A stretch of DNA of 64,000 bases. It comes from Plantago ovata. Its lineage: Eukaryota; Streptophyta; Magnoliopsida; Lamiales; Plantaginaceae. Position 1 is the stretch's first letter; the number at the start of each line of letters is the position of its first letter. Of this stretch, positions 45,244-57,968 are shown one piece after another. The position numbers and the translations under genes are program-made. The notes under the pieces are model-generated. The model worked only from the letters and a program-made list of their open reading frames with translations. It did not search any database and was not told the origin of the DNA. The stretch is from assembly GCA_028274465.1 (NCBI GenBank), contig CM051457.1, positions 65,756,496 through 65,820,495 on the forward strand. The letters run 5' to 3'.

Positions 45244-45378
45244 ATGGTTAACGATGAACAAAAAATTTGGATACCACGCTCGTATGTGTTGATCAATTTA
45301 GGGATGATGCTTGCTATGTTTTGGTACTACACTAGTCATGTGAGGCCTTACTTGCCTCGTAAGCGAAAGAGGGGAAGG
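45244..45378 (+). pseudogene. PIF/Harbinger transposase, exon 1a (split)
   Basis: ATG at 45244 (MVNDEQKIWIPRSYVLINLG), a hydrophobic stretch, then HVRPYLPRKRKRGR, a start typical of plant Harbinger transposases. The frame is cut after 45 codons by the minus-strand solo LTR and continues at 46526 for 14 codons, then at 61490. With insertions and one copy of each TSD removed the exon is 516 bp without a stop. Confidence 0.75.
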
Positions 45379-46520
45379 TGATGAACCGGAATTTGTCAGC
45401 TTCTAATTAATCAAATAAATTTGTATTTAGCCAAAGGCAATTCACAACTACAACGAAAACCGTAGTGTAGCAGTAGAATAACCTCGAGTGTCGATCTCTA
45501 AGAACTATAACTAGCTCTATCTAATCTAACTTAAGAATATAAAATTAACAAACTACTTAGCAAAGGTTTTTCTTATCAGATAATGGAGGTTAGTGATAGT
45601 ATGATCATTCAAAGCATAGCAGGTTAATAATCATGCATGAAGTACCCGATCGTTTTGCATAGAGATCTTTGATCAATGAATTGTCCAATTGTGTTCGTTA
45701 TAATTCAACACTACGAAGATACATGTTTTAGATAGACAAAGAAATAAAGCAATAACTCAAAGTCTAATTCGCTTTACAGCCATCATCATAATTATTAACC
45801 CTTCGCTAAGAAATCACATACTATCACCAACGATAAGTTTAGCTACTAATAGATGTCATGTAATCAACAGAAATCATAGCAAGATTTAATGAAAACATGT
45901 TGAAAGATAAATAAATATAAATAGAAAAACTGCAAGATACAATGTTACCGAAGGTTGTCAATCTCCGAAGAATCACGATTTTACAAGCTCCAAAACGATA
46001 AGAAAAAGTATCTCCTAAGTTAAGAATCCCCAGAACAGGCTCTGGAGAATTCCTACCTAAAACTAATGAGAAAGGCGAGAGAAAAGGTCTGAGAAAGTAT
46101 GAAAAAAGGAGAAAACTGAGCAACTATATATAGTGATTCGACAGGTGTGGGGCGAGTCGCCCCAAACACCGGGCGAATCGCCTGGTGTGGGGCGAACCGC
46201 CCCACGTCCCGGGCCACTCGCCCGGGACCTCCAGTCGGCTGGTTACGCGTTTTCTACGCATCTTTGGATTTCTTTTCCTTTTCGAACTCGGTTTTTGCCA
46301 TCTAGTGACCTTTTAACCTTCAGACTCGACCCCTAGACTTCAAATCCTATCTGGAATCTTCTAGATACTCCAAAAAGGCCTTCGAAACACCAATTCCTTG
46401 TCTACTTCAATATAATTGCCCGGAAAACCTCGTTTTTTACCCAAAACCTGTAAAATACAAACTAAAGGGAAACGTGACACTATTCTATTAAAATGCACTA
46501 TTAAAATGCACTATTCATCA
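45379..46520 (-). mobile_element. minus-strand solo LTR of the A/B/C family
   Basis: Flanked by the TSD GAAGG (45374-45378 and 46521-46525). It has the family ends and the palindromes (46140-46235 region), but a deletion of roughly 60-80 bp close to its 5' end joins two AATGCACTA repeats. It sits inside the transposase exon. Confidence 0.92.
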
Positions 46521-46525
46521 GAAGG

Positions 46526-46567
46526 CGCTATAGAATCCTCAGTAAGATAGATGGACAGAGGGAGTAC
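46526..46567 (+). pseudogene. PIF/Harbinger transposase, exon 1b (42 bp)
   Basis: RYRILSKIDGQREY in the frame of exon 1a, lying between the solo LTR and copia-2. The last five bases AGTAC are the copia-2 target duplication, repeated at 61485-61489. It is too short to be found without following the nested insertions. Confidence 0.75.
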
Positions 46568-48605
46568 TGATAGTGTATATGTCCTAGAGACAATCTTTAT
46601 TAAGGGCATGCAGCCCTTATAAAGGGCATATATGTACTATTACACAGGTCAACGTAATATAATATATGTTTGTTGTCTGACTATTGAGTATCGCTTTCAT
46701 ATTTATATTACACCAGGCATACAACATGTCATATCTCTATTTCTGTCTGTATTGATATTAAACATGTCCCCTCGGATTGATGACCGATCACACATATAGT
46801 GGGAGCTATGTGAATTATCATCTATCCCAGACTCTCCCTAGTCGAGGTTCATCTCGGATGTAGGGGTCTGAATGAACCAGCTGAGACTAGTATGCGTGGA
46901 GGTTATACTTGTTGGAGCAAGTGTGAGCCGATCCCACGGCCACGGAACGGATTGTTGGACAATCAAGAAACGTTCCCATAACTACGCATAGTTGTTCGAA
47001 GGGTGATTACCGAACAATGGAAGTACCCACCGGACACTCCCATCGATGTATACTCTACACCGAAGTGTCTATGGGAACCGGTAAGTTGTCAAAGTGATGC
47101 CAGTCGTCCTTAGGACTTACAAGACTTTATCATCACATTTGTTGCCCCATATCCTTGGTGGACCCGTTGATGTCAGCTCTGAATAAGCAGTTGACCCAAG
47201 ACACGATCCAGGATTATGGCTATATACAAATGGGGATGATAAGTGTTTCTGTGAAGGAGAGCACTGATCATAGTTATGATTGGTAAAACCGCTGGCCAGC
47301 GTGTCAATATTATTATGATAGTCATAATAGATATTGGATTCACCATGCAACTCATTGAAGACGCCCGTGGATGTATTATTGGGATAGACACTTCATCGAT
47401 CCTAGATGCATTCGAGTCAGACAGATGAAGGGACATTACTATCGCCGCGTTGAGCGCAACAGACTTCGCAATGAAAGGGTTTGCTTTGAGAAACCTCTCA
47501 AACGTCCTCATGTGTTAATATTGCAAATGAGACCGTCTAGGAATTCCATTTTGCCTAGTCTAGGACTTGCTTAATACAATGAGGCCCTATGGGTCACACT
47601 ATGTGGTGATTCAGCTTATCCGAATATCCTTGAAGATGGAATCGCAATTAATTTGGAATTAATTGTGATTGATGGATTATAATTGATTTGGAATTAATTA
47701 TAATAATTTGTGGCTCAATTAATTAATAATTTGGAATTATTAATTGAATTGGTTGATTAATTGTATTTTATGTAAATACAATTAAAGATTATATTTTAGA
47801 AATATAATAGAGGTTTGATTTGAAAGGATATATTAATTTAGAATTAATATATGCACATGGGCAAAATCTACTTGGAGTTTGAATTTCCTTAGAACTATAA
47901 GTGGGTCCCAAAACCGGGACCCACCTATCACCCGTGGGACGCGCGCGCGCGCTGCTGGAGTAGGGGAAGGAGTTCGACTCCTTCCTCTATTAGAAGTCAA
48001 GGGATAAGTTAGATTTTCCTGATTGAGTTCTAACTTGATTGGGAATGAATCTAGACTTGAATTGGTTTCCTAGTGCGATAAGAATTAGATTCTTATTCCT
48101 TTATGAAGTTTAATTGATTATTCATTAGGCTTCTATTGACTACTATATATAGTAGACTATTAGAGAGCTTTTGACACACACACACAGACATACAGTTAGT
48201 CTACCAGTTTTCTTAGAGAAAATAAAAGCTCTCCCCTACCTCTCCAAAGCCACGCACGCGCCACCCTTCCGGAGGAAAAACGCCGTCCCATCTTCTTGGC
48301 CACACAAAGAATATCCTAGCATTCTTTCCAATAATATGTTCATCCGTGGATACCAAGGTTGAGGTTCAAGGAGCTGGAAACTAACTTTTATTATCTTGCA
48401 GATATATTCGACTTCGACGAAGAAGAAGATTCACCGGACTATTACGAAGACTTGGTACTTGTGCTTGCTTTTGAAGTATTGTAAGTCTTTTAATTGACGT
48501 GTTTAATATATATGCTATATACATGATCAATTAACATGCATGTTAAGAAAAATTTTGAAATTCCGCTCCGTACCCTAGGGGTAACTCTGACCGTATTTTC
48601 TTACA
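46568..48605 (+). repeat. 5' LTR of copia-2
   Basis: 2038 bp. TATATATA near 48144 and a leader beginning with a CA-rich stretch. Differs from the 3' LTR by small indels, including a 3' LTR insertion of about 20 bp (ATAATCAAAGTATTGCAG) near 61263. Confidence 0.95.
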
Positions 48606-48606
48606 G

Positions 48607-48624
48607 TGGTATCAGAGCCAGGTT
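48607..48624 (+). promoter_or_regulatory. tRNA-iMet primer binding site, copia-2
   Basis: TGGTATCAGAGCCAGGTT, an 18-base match to the complement of plant initiator tRNA-Met, one base after the LTR. Confidence 0.92.
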
Positions 48625-50070
<1,446 letters not shown>

Positions 50071-50913
50071 ATGAAAACCGAAATGACGAGTATCTCGCTC
50101 CGTGCTGTCTTAGAGAAGCAAATTTTGACCGGACCAAACTTCCTAGATTGGATCAGGAATATACGTTTGGTGCTGAGGTACAAAAGGATTGAGTACGTCT
50201 TGGACGAGGCTAATCCCGAGTGTCCCGAGAATCAGACTGTCGATCAAGTTGCTGCTTGGAATCAAGCCAACAAGGCAAAGTCTGATAAGCATCAAGAGGA
50301 TGCTAGATGCGCGCAGTGTATTATGTTGGCGGCAATGAGCAATGAGCTGCAGAGACAACATGAAAACATGTTGCCGTATGAGATGCTGAAGCATCTTGAG
50401 TCGCTCTTTAAGACGACAGCCAGAAGTGTTGAATTTGATTTGATCAAAGAGATACACAGATGCAAGCTCAATGAAGGAGGGAACATGTCTGAACATGTTC
50501 TCAAGATGAGAATAAGATCATGGTGATCTTTGTCCTTCAATCATTGCCGAGTTCGTATTCGCAGTTCATCATTAACCACCATGAATGCGAAGGACGTTAC
50601 ACTGCCCGAGCTCCATAATCTGCTGAAGACATATGATCAAACTCTTCCTAAGAAGGAAAAGTCGATCATGTATGTCGGGCAACCATCTAACCCAAACCCG
50701 AGAAACAAAGGTGCTAAGGGTAAGGCAAAGTCGGGAGCCAAGGCTAACACTTCGAGTGATAGGCCTAAGCGTCTGAACCAGAAAAGGAAGTTCAAGAGGA
50801 GCGGAACGGTACGCACAGATGAATGTCTTTTCTGTAAGCAGAAAGGGCATTGGAAGAAAGATTGCCCTAAGCCAAGGGCAGATCAAGCTAAGAAGCCGCC
50901 GGCTTCTAGCTAA
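50071..50913 (+). pseudogene. copia Gag with zinc knuckle, copia-2
   Basis: Starts MKTEMTSISLRAVLE; UBN2-type Gag (QILTGPNFLDWIRNIRLVLR, EMLKHLESLFKTTARSVEFD, EGGNMSEHVLKM). A TGA at 50524 and about 35 codons read out of frame (the alternative frame gives VIFVLQSLPSSYSQFIINHH), with an apparent short deletion after HVLKM. The original frame then resumes (DVTLPELHNLLKTYDQTLP) to the CCHC knuckle CLFCKQKGHWKKDC and a TAA at 50911. Gag packages the RNA. Confidence 0.88.
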
Positions 50914-50916
50914 GGT

Positions 50917-52450
50917 ATGTTTGTTATTGAAATGAACATGACTACTTTTGACTCCAATGGTTGGGTATTAGATACAGCTTGTGGCTCGCACATTTGTAAT
51001 AATGTGCACGGGCTCATTGAACACAAGATAGTCAAGCAAGGTGAAATCGACTTGCATGTTGGGAACAACAATCCAGTTGAAGACAAACGCGTTGGACGCT
51101 GCAAGATAGATTTACCTTCAGGACAATGTTTAGAACTTGATAACGTTTATTTTGTTCCATCCATTGTTAGAAATATTATTTCCATTCCATTGTTGGACAA
51201 TTTGGGTTTTTCCTTTCGATTTGCTAATAATACTTGTTATTTTTCATTAAATGACCAGTATTATGGAAAAACTCGCTTAGTGAATGGTTTATATATTTTG
51301 CAAAGTAGTCTACCTTTATTTCAAATACATAACAAACAACCGTCTTCAAGTAGGAAGAATAATCCATCTTATCTATGGCATTGTCGGCTAGGCCATATCA
51401 ATGAAACACGAATTCAAAGACTTAGGAAGTTGGACTACTTAGAACCATTTGATTTTGAATCATATGGTACATGCGAATCATGTGTTAAGGGTAAGATGAC
51501 GAACAAACCTTTTGTTGGACAAGGTGTTCGTGCCACTCGCTGCTTAGAGCTCATACATACCGATGTATGTGGACCTTTTAAAGTCCATGCGCGTGGGGGT
51601 TATCCTTACTTCGTTACCTTTACTGACGATTTCTCAAGGTATGGATATATTTATCTTATGAAGAATAAATCCGAGACCTTTGGGAAATTCAAGGAGTTTA
51701 GGAATGAGGTCGAGAATGAATTGAACCTAAGGGATAGTCACTCTTCGATCAGATCGAGGAGGTGAATACCTTAGTGAAGAATTTATCGACTACTTGAAGG
51801 AGAATGGAATTAAATCGCAATGGACCCCTCCTGGAACACCACAATTAGATGGTGTGTCTGAGAGAAGGAATCGAACCCTGTTAGACATGGTGAGATCAAT
51901 GATTGGATTCTCGACTCTTCCAAAATATCTATGGGGATATGCATTACAAACTGCAATCTACATTCTGAACCGTGTACCATCTAAATCAGTGGAGAAAACT
52001 CCTTATGAGTTATGGAAGGGAAAGAAGCCCTCACTGGGCTATCTTAGACCTTGGGGCTGTCCTGCGATAGTCAAACTGATGCTCACTGATAAGTTAGATG
52101 CCAAGGATGTCAAAGTATATTTCATAGGCTATCATCTTCAGACGAGAGGCTATGAATTCTATCATGCTGAAGATCACAAAGTGATAGTATCTAGAAACGT
52201 CAAGTTTTTAGAAGCAGAATACCTCGTAGAAGAGAGGTTAGATGACATGATAGAACTTGAAGAAATTCAAGACTTTGACACGCGCGAACATGAGTTCTCT
52301 AAATCTTCTGATTTGGACTCAAGTTCAGTGGGAGCTTTCGAAGCAGACAAGGGTAATGATATGACACTTGCTAGGCATGTCATAGTCAGTGGGAGTCCTG
52401 CGATTAGATCAACCTGTGCAACAAGTTGCACAAGAGCAGCCTCCCGCTAA
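50917..52450 (+). pseudogene. protease and integrase, copia-2
   Basis: Protease site WVLDTACGSHIC at about 50965. GAG-pre-integrase HHCC (LWHCRLGHIN ... CESCVKGK). Integrase core: D in HTDVCGPF, D in [12 protein letters not shown] in [11 protein letters not shown] frameshift near 51735 puts the second D in another frame than the first; the third part (51794-52450) continues through [19 protein letters not shown] to the linker. It ends out of frame near 52450. Same frame as Gag at the start, so probably one ancestral polyprotein. Confidence 0.9.
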
Positions 52451-52595
52451 GGAACAGGGTCGCGGCGCGCGACCAGCTGCATCAGTGCCCACTGATAATG
52501 TTCGTGTTACACGAAGCTAGAAATGAAAATCACCAGAACCAGTCGAGCGCCGTAGGTCGAAGAGGATCCTAAAAGGACCTCAGAAGCAAAACCTT

Positions 52596-54008
52596 ATGAT
52601 AGAAGACATCAGTGAACTTGATGTTGGCTTACCAGATCGGGAAGACCCCGAGACCTACAAAGAGGCAATAAATGATATTGACTCAAACAAATGGCATGAG
52701 GCCATGGAATTGGAAATGGACTCCATGTACCTGAAGCAAGTTTGGAGCTTGGTAGACTTGCCCCAAGGGGTTAGACCTATTGGGTGCAAATGGGTCTTTA
52801 AACGAAAGACAGATGCCAATGGCAAGGTACAAATGCACAAGGCTAGACTTGTGGCGAAAGGCTACACGCAAAGGTATGGCATCGATTACGATGAAACCTT
52901 TTCACCGGTGGCAAAATTGAAGTCTATTCGAATTCTACTTGCGATAGCTGCCTACTATGATTATGAGATCTGGCAGATGGATGTAAAGACTTCCTTCCTC
53001 AATTGCAACCTTGAGGAAGAGGTCTATATGGTACAGCCGGAAGGTTTTATTAGTAAAACCAGGCCAACTGCTGTATGCAAATTACAAAGATCCATCTATG
53101 GGCTAAAGCAAGCGTCTAGGAGCTGGAATATCCGCTTTGATGAAGCTGTCAAATCGTTTGACTTTGTCAGGAGCGTGGAAGATCCCTATGTCTACACTAG
53201 GCACAGCGACAAGGGAGTCGTTTTCATGATCATCTATGTTGATGACATTTTGATCATGGGAAACAATGTCTCTATGCTAGAAGAGACTAAAGTTTGGTTA
53301 TCAAGTACCTTCTCAATGAAGGACTTGGGTGAAGCGAACTACATCCTAGGGATAAAGATCTATAGAGATAGATCCAAGAGGATGTTAGGATTGACACAGT
53401 CCACCTACATCGACGAAATACTGAAGCGTTATAAGATGGACGACTGAAAGAGAGGCTTTCTCCCAGCTAGGCATGGGATTGTCTTATTAGTTAAGGATAG
53501 TCCTAAAACTGATGAAGAAAGAAAGGCAATGAGTCATGTGCCCTATGCTTCGGCAGTAGGGTCTATAATGTATGCAATGAATTGCACAAGGCCCGATGTG
53601 GCATATGCGCTTAGTGTCACTTGTCGACACCAACAGAATCCAGGAGTACCTCACTGGACTGCTGTAAAGAACATTCTTAAGTACCTTCGACGGACTGAGG
53701 AGATGTTCTTGGTGTTTGGTGGAGAACCAGAATTAAAGATGTCTGGTTATGTCGACGCTGGATTTGAATCAGATCCTAATGACTTTAAGTCACAGACAGG
53801 ATACGTATTCAAATTGAACAGAGGAGCTATCTGTTGGAAGAGTTCTAAGCAAGCCACGATTGCTGACTCATCCACAGAAGCCGAGTACATTGCTGCATCA
53901 GAAGCATCGAAAGAAGCTGTCTGGATTTCAGATTTTTTGAAGGAATTGAGGGTTGTTCCTGCTCCTAGTCCAATAATGATTTATTGTGACAATACTGGCG
54001 CCGTCGCT
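52596..54008 (+). pseudogene. reverse transcriptase and RNase H (5' part), copia-2
   Basis: WVFKRKTDANGKVQMHKARL, DETFSPVAKLKSIRILLAIA, QMDVKTSFLN (catalytic D), YGLKQASRSWN, YVDDILIMG at 53235 (catalytic DD). One TGA at 53445 (KMDD*KRGFLP), then the same frame continues: SAVGSIMYAMNCTRPDVAYA, SGYVDAGFESD, DSSTEAEYIAASEASKEAVW. Interrupted in YCDNTGAVA by element C exactly at the TSD TCGCT. 52451-52595 is degraded linker. Confidence 0.93.
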
Positions 54009-55201
54009 TGATGAACGTGTATTTTACACTTTCATTTGAGTCTTTTTCAACTATTTTATCTATCCTCTATGTTAATTTAGCTATATTTTAGTGCATTTTA
54101 TTAGAATAATGTCACGTTTCCCTTTAATTTGTATTTTACAAGTTTTGGGTGAAAAATGAGGTTTTCCGGGCAATTATATTGAAGTAGACAAGGAATTGGT
54201 GTTCCGAAGGCCTAATTGGAGTATCTAAAAGATTCCGGATAGGATTTGAAGTCTAGGGGTCGAGTCTGAAGGCTAAAAGGTCACTAGAAGGCAAAAACCG
54301 AGTCCGAAAAGGAGAAGAAATCCAAAAACGCGTATAGAAAGTGAATGAATGAATCAATGAATCAATGGACATGGGACGTGGGGCGAATCGCCCCACACCA
54401 GGCGAATAGCCCAGTGTGTGGGGCACTTCGCCCCACACCTGCCGAAACACTATATATAGTTGCTCAGTTTTCTCCGTTTTGCATACTTTTCCAGACCTTT
54501 TCTCTCACCTTTCTCATTAGTTTTAGGTAGGAATTCTCCAGAGCCTGTTCTGGGGATTCTTAGCTTAGAAGATACTTTTTCTTAGCATTTTGGAGCTTGT
54601 AAGATCGCGATTCTTCGAAGATTGACAACCTTCGGTAACATTGTATCTTACAGTTTTTCTATTTATATTTATATATCTTTCAACATGTTTTCATTCATTC
54701 GTGCTATGATTTCTGTTGATTGCATGACATCTATGAGTAGCTAAACTTCTTGTTGGTGATAGTATGTGATTTCTTAGCGAAGGGTTAATAATTATGCTAA
54801 TGACTATATCGCGCATTATACTTGAGTTATTGCTTTATTTCTTTGATCTATCTAAAACCTCTATCTTCGTAGTGTTGAATAATTAGGGAACACAACTGGA
54901 CAATTCATTGATCAAAGATCTCTATGAAAAACCGGGGACTTCATGCATGATTATTAACCTACTATGCTTTGAATTACCATACTATCACCAATCTCCATTA
55001 TCTGTTAAGAAAAACCTTTGCTAAGTCGTCTGTTGATTTATATTCTTAAGTTAGATTAGATAAAGCTAGTTATAGTCCTTAGAGATCGACACTCGAGGTT
55101 ATTCTACTGCTACACTACGGTTTTCGTTGTAGTTGTGAATTGCCTTTGGCTTAATACAAATTTATTTGATTAATTAGAATCTGACAAATTCCGGTTCATC
55201 A
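54009..55201 (+). repeat. 5' LTR of element C
   Basis: 1193 bp. TATATATA at 54451-54458. The first palindrome found in the 3' LTR is replaced by a GAATGAATGAATCAATGAAT stretch at about 54337-54366; the remaining palindromes are at 54375-54440. Confidence 0.95.
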
Positions 55202-55204
55202 AAT

Positions 55205-55222
55205 TGGCGCCGTTGCCGGGGA
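55205..55222 (+). promoter_or_regulatory. tRNA-Asp primer binding site, element C
   Basis: TGGCGCCGTTGCCGGGGA, a perfect match to the consensus, three bases after the LTR. 55223-55529 is an untranslated leader ending in a possible splice acceptor (TCGTGTGCAG at 55509) before the gag ATG. Confidence 0.92.
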
Positions 55223-55529
55223 CTATACTCCTTTTTTCTGTTTAACTTATTTATATTTCAGCATTCAGTTCCCTACAGAAGAACAGGCTCTGGGGGTTTT
55301 CTCTCAGAAAATCTCACTTTCTTACCCTATTTCTTTCCCCCTATCTTTTACAGAAAATTCATCTAATCTGATTTCAGTTACCTTGCGTGCTTGTGCTCTC
55401 GAAGTTCTTGATTACATTGTGTTTGTTTGCACTCTTTGTGCTTTTCTTTGCAAATATTTGTTTTTCTTTTGTGGATTCTGCTCCTTGGTTTCTTGTTTCC
55501 TCGTGTGCAGAAACTAGTCATACGAAAGG

Positions 55530-55985
55530 ATGAGTCAACCTCCATTGCCCCGATATGTGATGCCACGAGGGCCTTGCATAACATTGGATGACGATTGCAG
55601 GAATTATGACTTTGATCCTTCGTACTACTTCATTCTCTCCACGTTTTCAATGGGTGATGATCCAAGAGGGTTCTTAGACACGTACGAGGAAGGAGTGTTG
55701 AGGATACCTCGTGAGAATGAGGAGGGGGTTATCTTATCACATGAGCAACTTTGTATGAGAGGATTTATGGGAGCCTTGAAAGGGTACGCTCGAAGATGGC
55801 TCAGAATCCCGCCGGAAGAATCGTTGCGCACTTGGGGTGAAGTAACCAGCAAGTTTCTGGAACATTGGGATAGGGACTCACCTCCTGGGACAAGGGCATG
55901 GACGTCTCGCTTCAGTAGTCAGCCACCAGTAATCGACATTGCCGATGAAGAGGAATGTGGAGAAGAATCCATTGATGAAACCTAA
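55530..55985 (+). CDS. short Gag-like protein, element C
   Basis: 151 codons from MSQPPLPRYVMPRGP to a TAA at 55983. FLDTYEEGVLRIPRENEEGV, then MRGFMGALKGYARRWLRIPP and LRTWGEVTSKFLEHW give the Retrotrans_gag pattern, ending in an acidic tail (DEEECGEESIDET). It is clearly different from the Gag of A and B and has no zinc knuckle. It may co-assemble with the Gag of an autonomous partner. Confidence 0.7.
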   Translation: MSQPPLPRYVMPRGPCITLDDDCRNYDFDPSYYFILSTFSMGDDPRGFLDTYEEGVLRIPRENEEGVILSHEQLCMRGFMGALKGYARRWLRIPPEESLRTWGEVTSKFLEHWDRDSPPGTRAWTSRFSSQPPVIDIADEEECGEESIDET

Positions 55986-56435
55986 GTGCTTAGCTTGGAT
56001 TCCACGTCCTTACTTGTGGATGTCGAAGTTGATGGTCAAGAGGAAGTCGTGGAGGAAGTAATAACTGAATCCATTGCTTCACTTGAGTCAGAAGGTGATG
56101 GCGTGAGTTGTGTTGAGGTCGAGGAGCCAATCTCTGAAGATTTTGGTGTCTTTGAATCAATTGCGGCAGATACTCTTGATCTTGACTCCTACGTTCTGGT
56201 CCATGCACCCACCTATGAGTCCCAAAGGAGTTTTGATCCTCTTTACTCTTTTTATTTTCCATCTGATTCCCTTAGTTATTTTTTAGATTTTGTTTTTCTT
56301 GGTTTTGTTAATTTTAGTTTTCAGGGAATCGTGGACTTGCTTGAGCAGATACGGAGAGGAGCCAAGGATGGTTCCCAAGACGCGAGGAGTAATGGAACGG
56401 ATGCACAAGATTCGTTTCCATTTGATAATGGATAA
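55986..56435 (+). pseudogene. acidic continuation of the element C ORF
   Basis: Same frame as the Gag-like ORF, separated by a single TAA; 149 codons open, acidic (EVDGQEEVVEEVITESIASL), then a hydrophobic FLDFVFLGFVNFSFQ stretch that includes an acceptor-like TTTTAGTTTTCAG at about 56311-56323, so part may be intron. No recognised domain. Confidence 0.4.
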
Positions 56436-57968
56436 CATTAGTGGTAATGATCTCCTGTCTGACATGTGGAGGGACTATTATGGGGATTTCAATCCCGACA
56501 ATTAGTCTTTTCACATGTCCGCTCTCAGCCGACCGAAGCCAAACCGTTCGGTAACATCTAGTATCACTTTTTATTTACTCATTCTCTTTTGCTAGGGACT
56601 AGCTTAAGTTTCATGAGGGGGATGGGATGTGAACCATGATGTTAAGTATTGTTTGGCTTTGTGATGTTGAGTATGGTATCTTGGTTTTGTTGCATTTGCA
56701 CGTTTACTACTTTCTTAGTTTTTAGTTGCATTCACTTCATTCATCCTAGGATAGTCTTGCATGTTTTATGTGGAGTTTATTGCCAAATTTTATGAACTTT
56801 TTTATTGGGTAGATTAACTAATTATGACATTAATCGTATGCTTCATCTCTATGAATTTGTTTGAGGTTTTTCTCGCTTGGCTTGTCACATTTATGTATTG
56901 CACTTAGTTAAGCTTGGTAGTCTCGACATCACTTAGTGGTGTTTTCTCTATTGCGGTTCACGAAGGCCTTTATAATAGGATGATGCATGTTAGGGTCTTA
57001 TGGTTGTTTTCCCGAGTAATTATGTACCTAAGAGGCAACAAGTCTTCACCTTGCTTTGAGATTGCTAAATGCCTAGGAAGGAGGTAGTGTGAGATTGTGT
57101 GATCCTTTGTTTGCAACCTATTCTTTCGAATAGGATTGGGGAGGGGTTACACTTTCATTAGACTTGTTTTTTCATTTTTTTGTATGTGTTGTGAGTTTAT
57201 TTTCCTTTTTCTTAAAGTTTGTACTCCAACCTATTCTTTCGAATAAGTTTGGGGAAGTCGTTTGTGTGTCATCTTTATTTCTTTTTCGTTGTGCTACTGC
57301 TGGCTAAAAAAATCAAAAAAAAGAGAAAAGAAAATTTCCAGAAAAAAAGAAAAAAAAAACTGGAAAAGAAAAAAAAAAAGGAAAAAAAAGAAAAAGACCC
57401 AAAAAAAACAAAGAAGGGTCCAAAAAAGCCAAAAACAGTTTAGCAGAGTGTTGTGTCTCATTTTCCAATTCTTGTAATGTTTGTAATCGTGTTGTAATTT
57501 TTTGTTTTTGAGTGTCATCTGTTCTAGACCACCCTCGTCCTGCCATTCAGGAAGTGGTGAATAGCTTAAGGCTTTGCTTGAGAGATGGGCAAAATAGGGG
57601 AGTGTTATCTTTTTAGGGAACCCTCCTTCGTTTGATGAGAGCCAGTATTGGTTCGACCTCTTTGAGGAAAAGTCTTAACTTGGTGAACAGCAGTAAGTCC
57701 TCAGTTTCATAGGCACGGGACAACCATTCGTATTCTAACATGTTTCATTACGTCGTCACTGACTAGGTCCAGGTAGAGAATGTTACGAGAGACTATCTTG
57801 TCTTGACATAAGTGCTTATGTGAATGTGTATGGGTCAATCGAGGCATTCTTCAACCTATATTCATGTTATGATTTGTATGGTTTTTGTTCATATGTTTTT
57901 TGATAGATTCAATAGATTAGTTCATTTCATTTGGCATGAGGACAAGCAAAGGTTCGGTTTGGGGAGTT
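56436..57968 (+). other. 3' non-coding region of element C
   Basis: Homologous to 40424-41986 in B. Hairpin plus purine modules at 57115-57143 and 57228-57256, an A/G-rich tract at 57305-57440, and the primer tract GGTTTGGGGAGTT before the 3' LTR. No protein. Confidence 0.75.

Noticed and set aside
47117..47574. Frames conserved in the copia-2 LTRs (also 59949-60440 and 18889-19119)
   Set aside because: They lie wholly inside LTRs and are shared only because the LTRs are repeats; no known domain.
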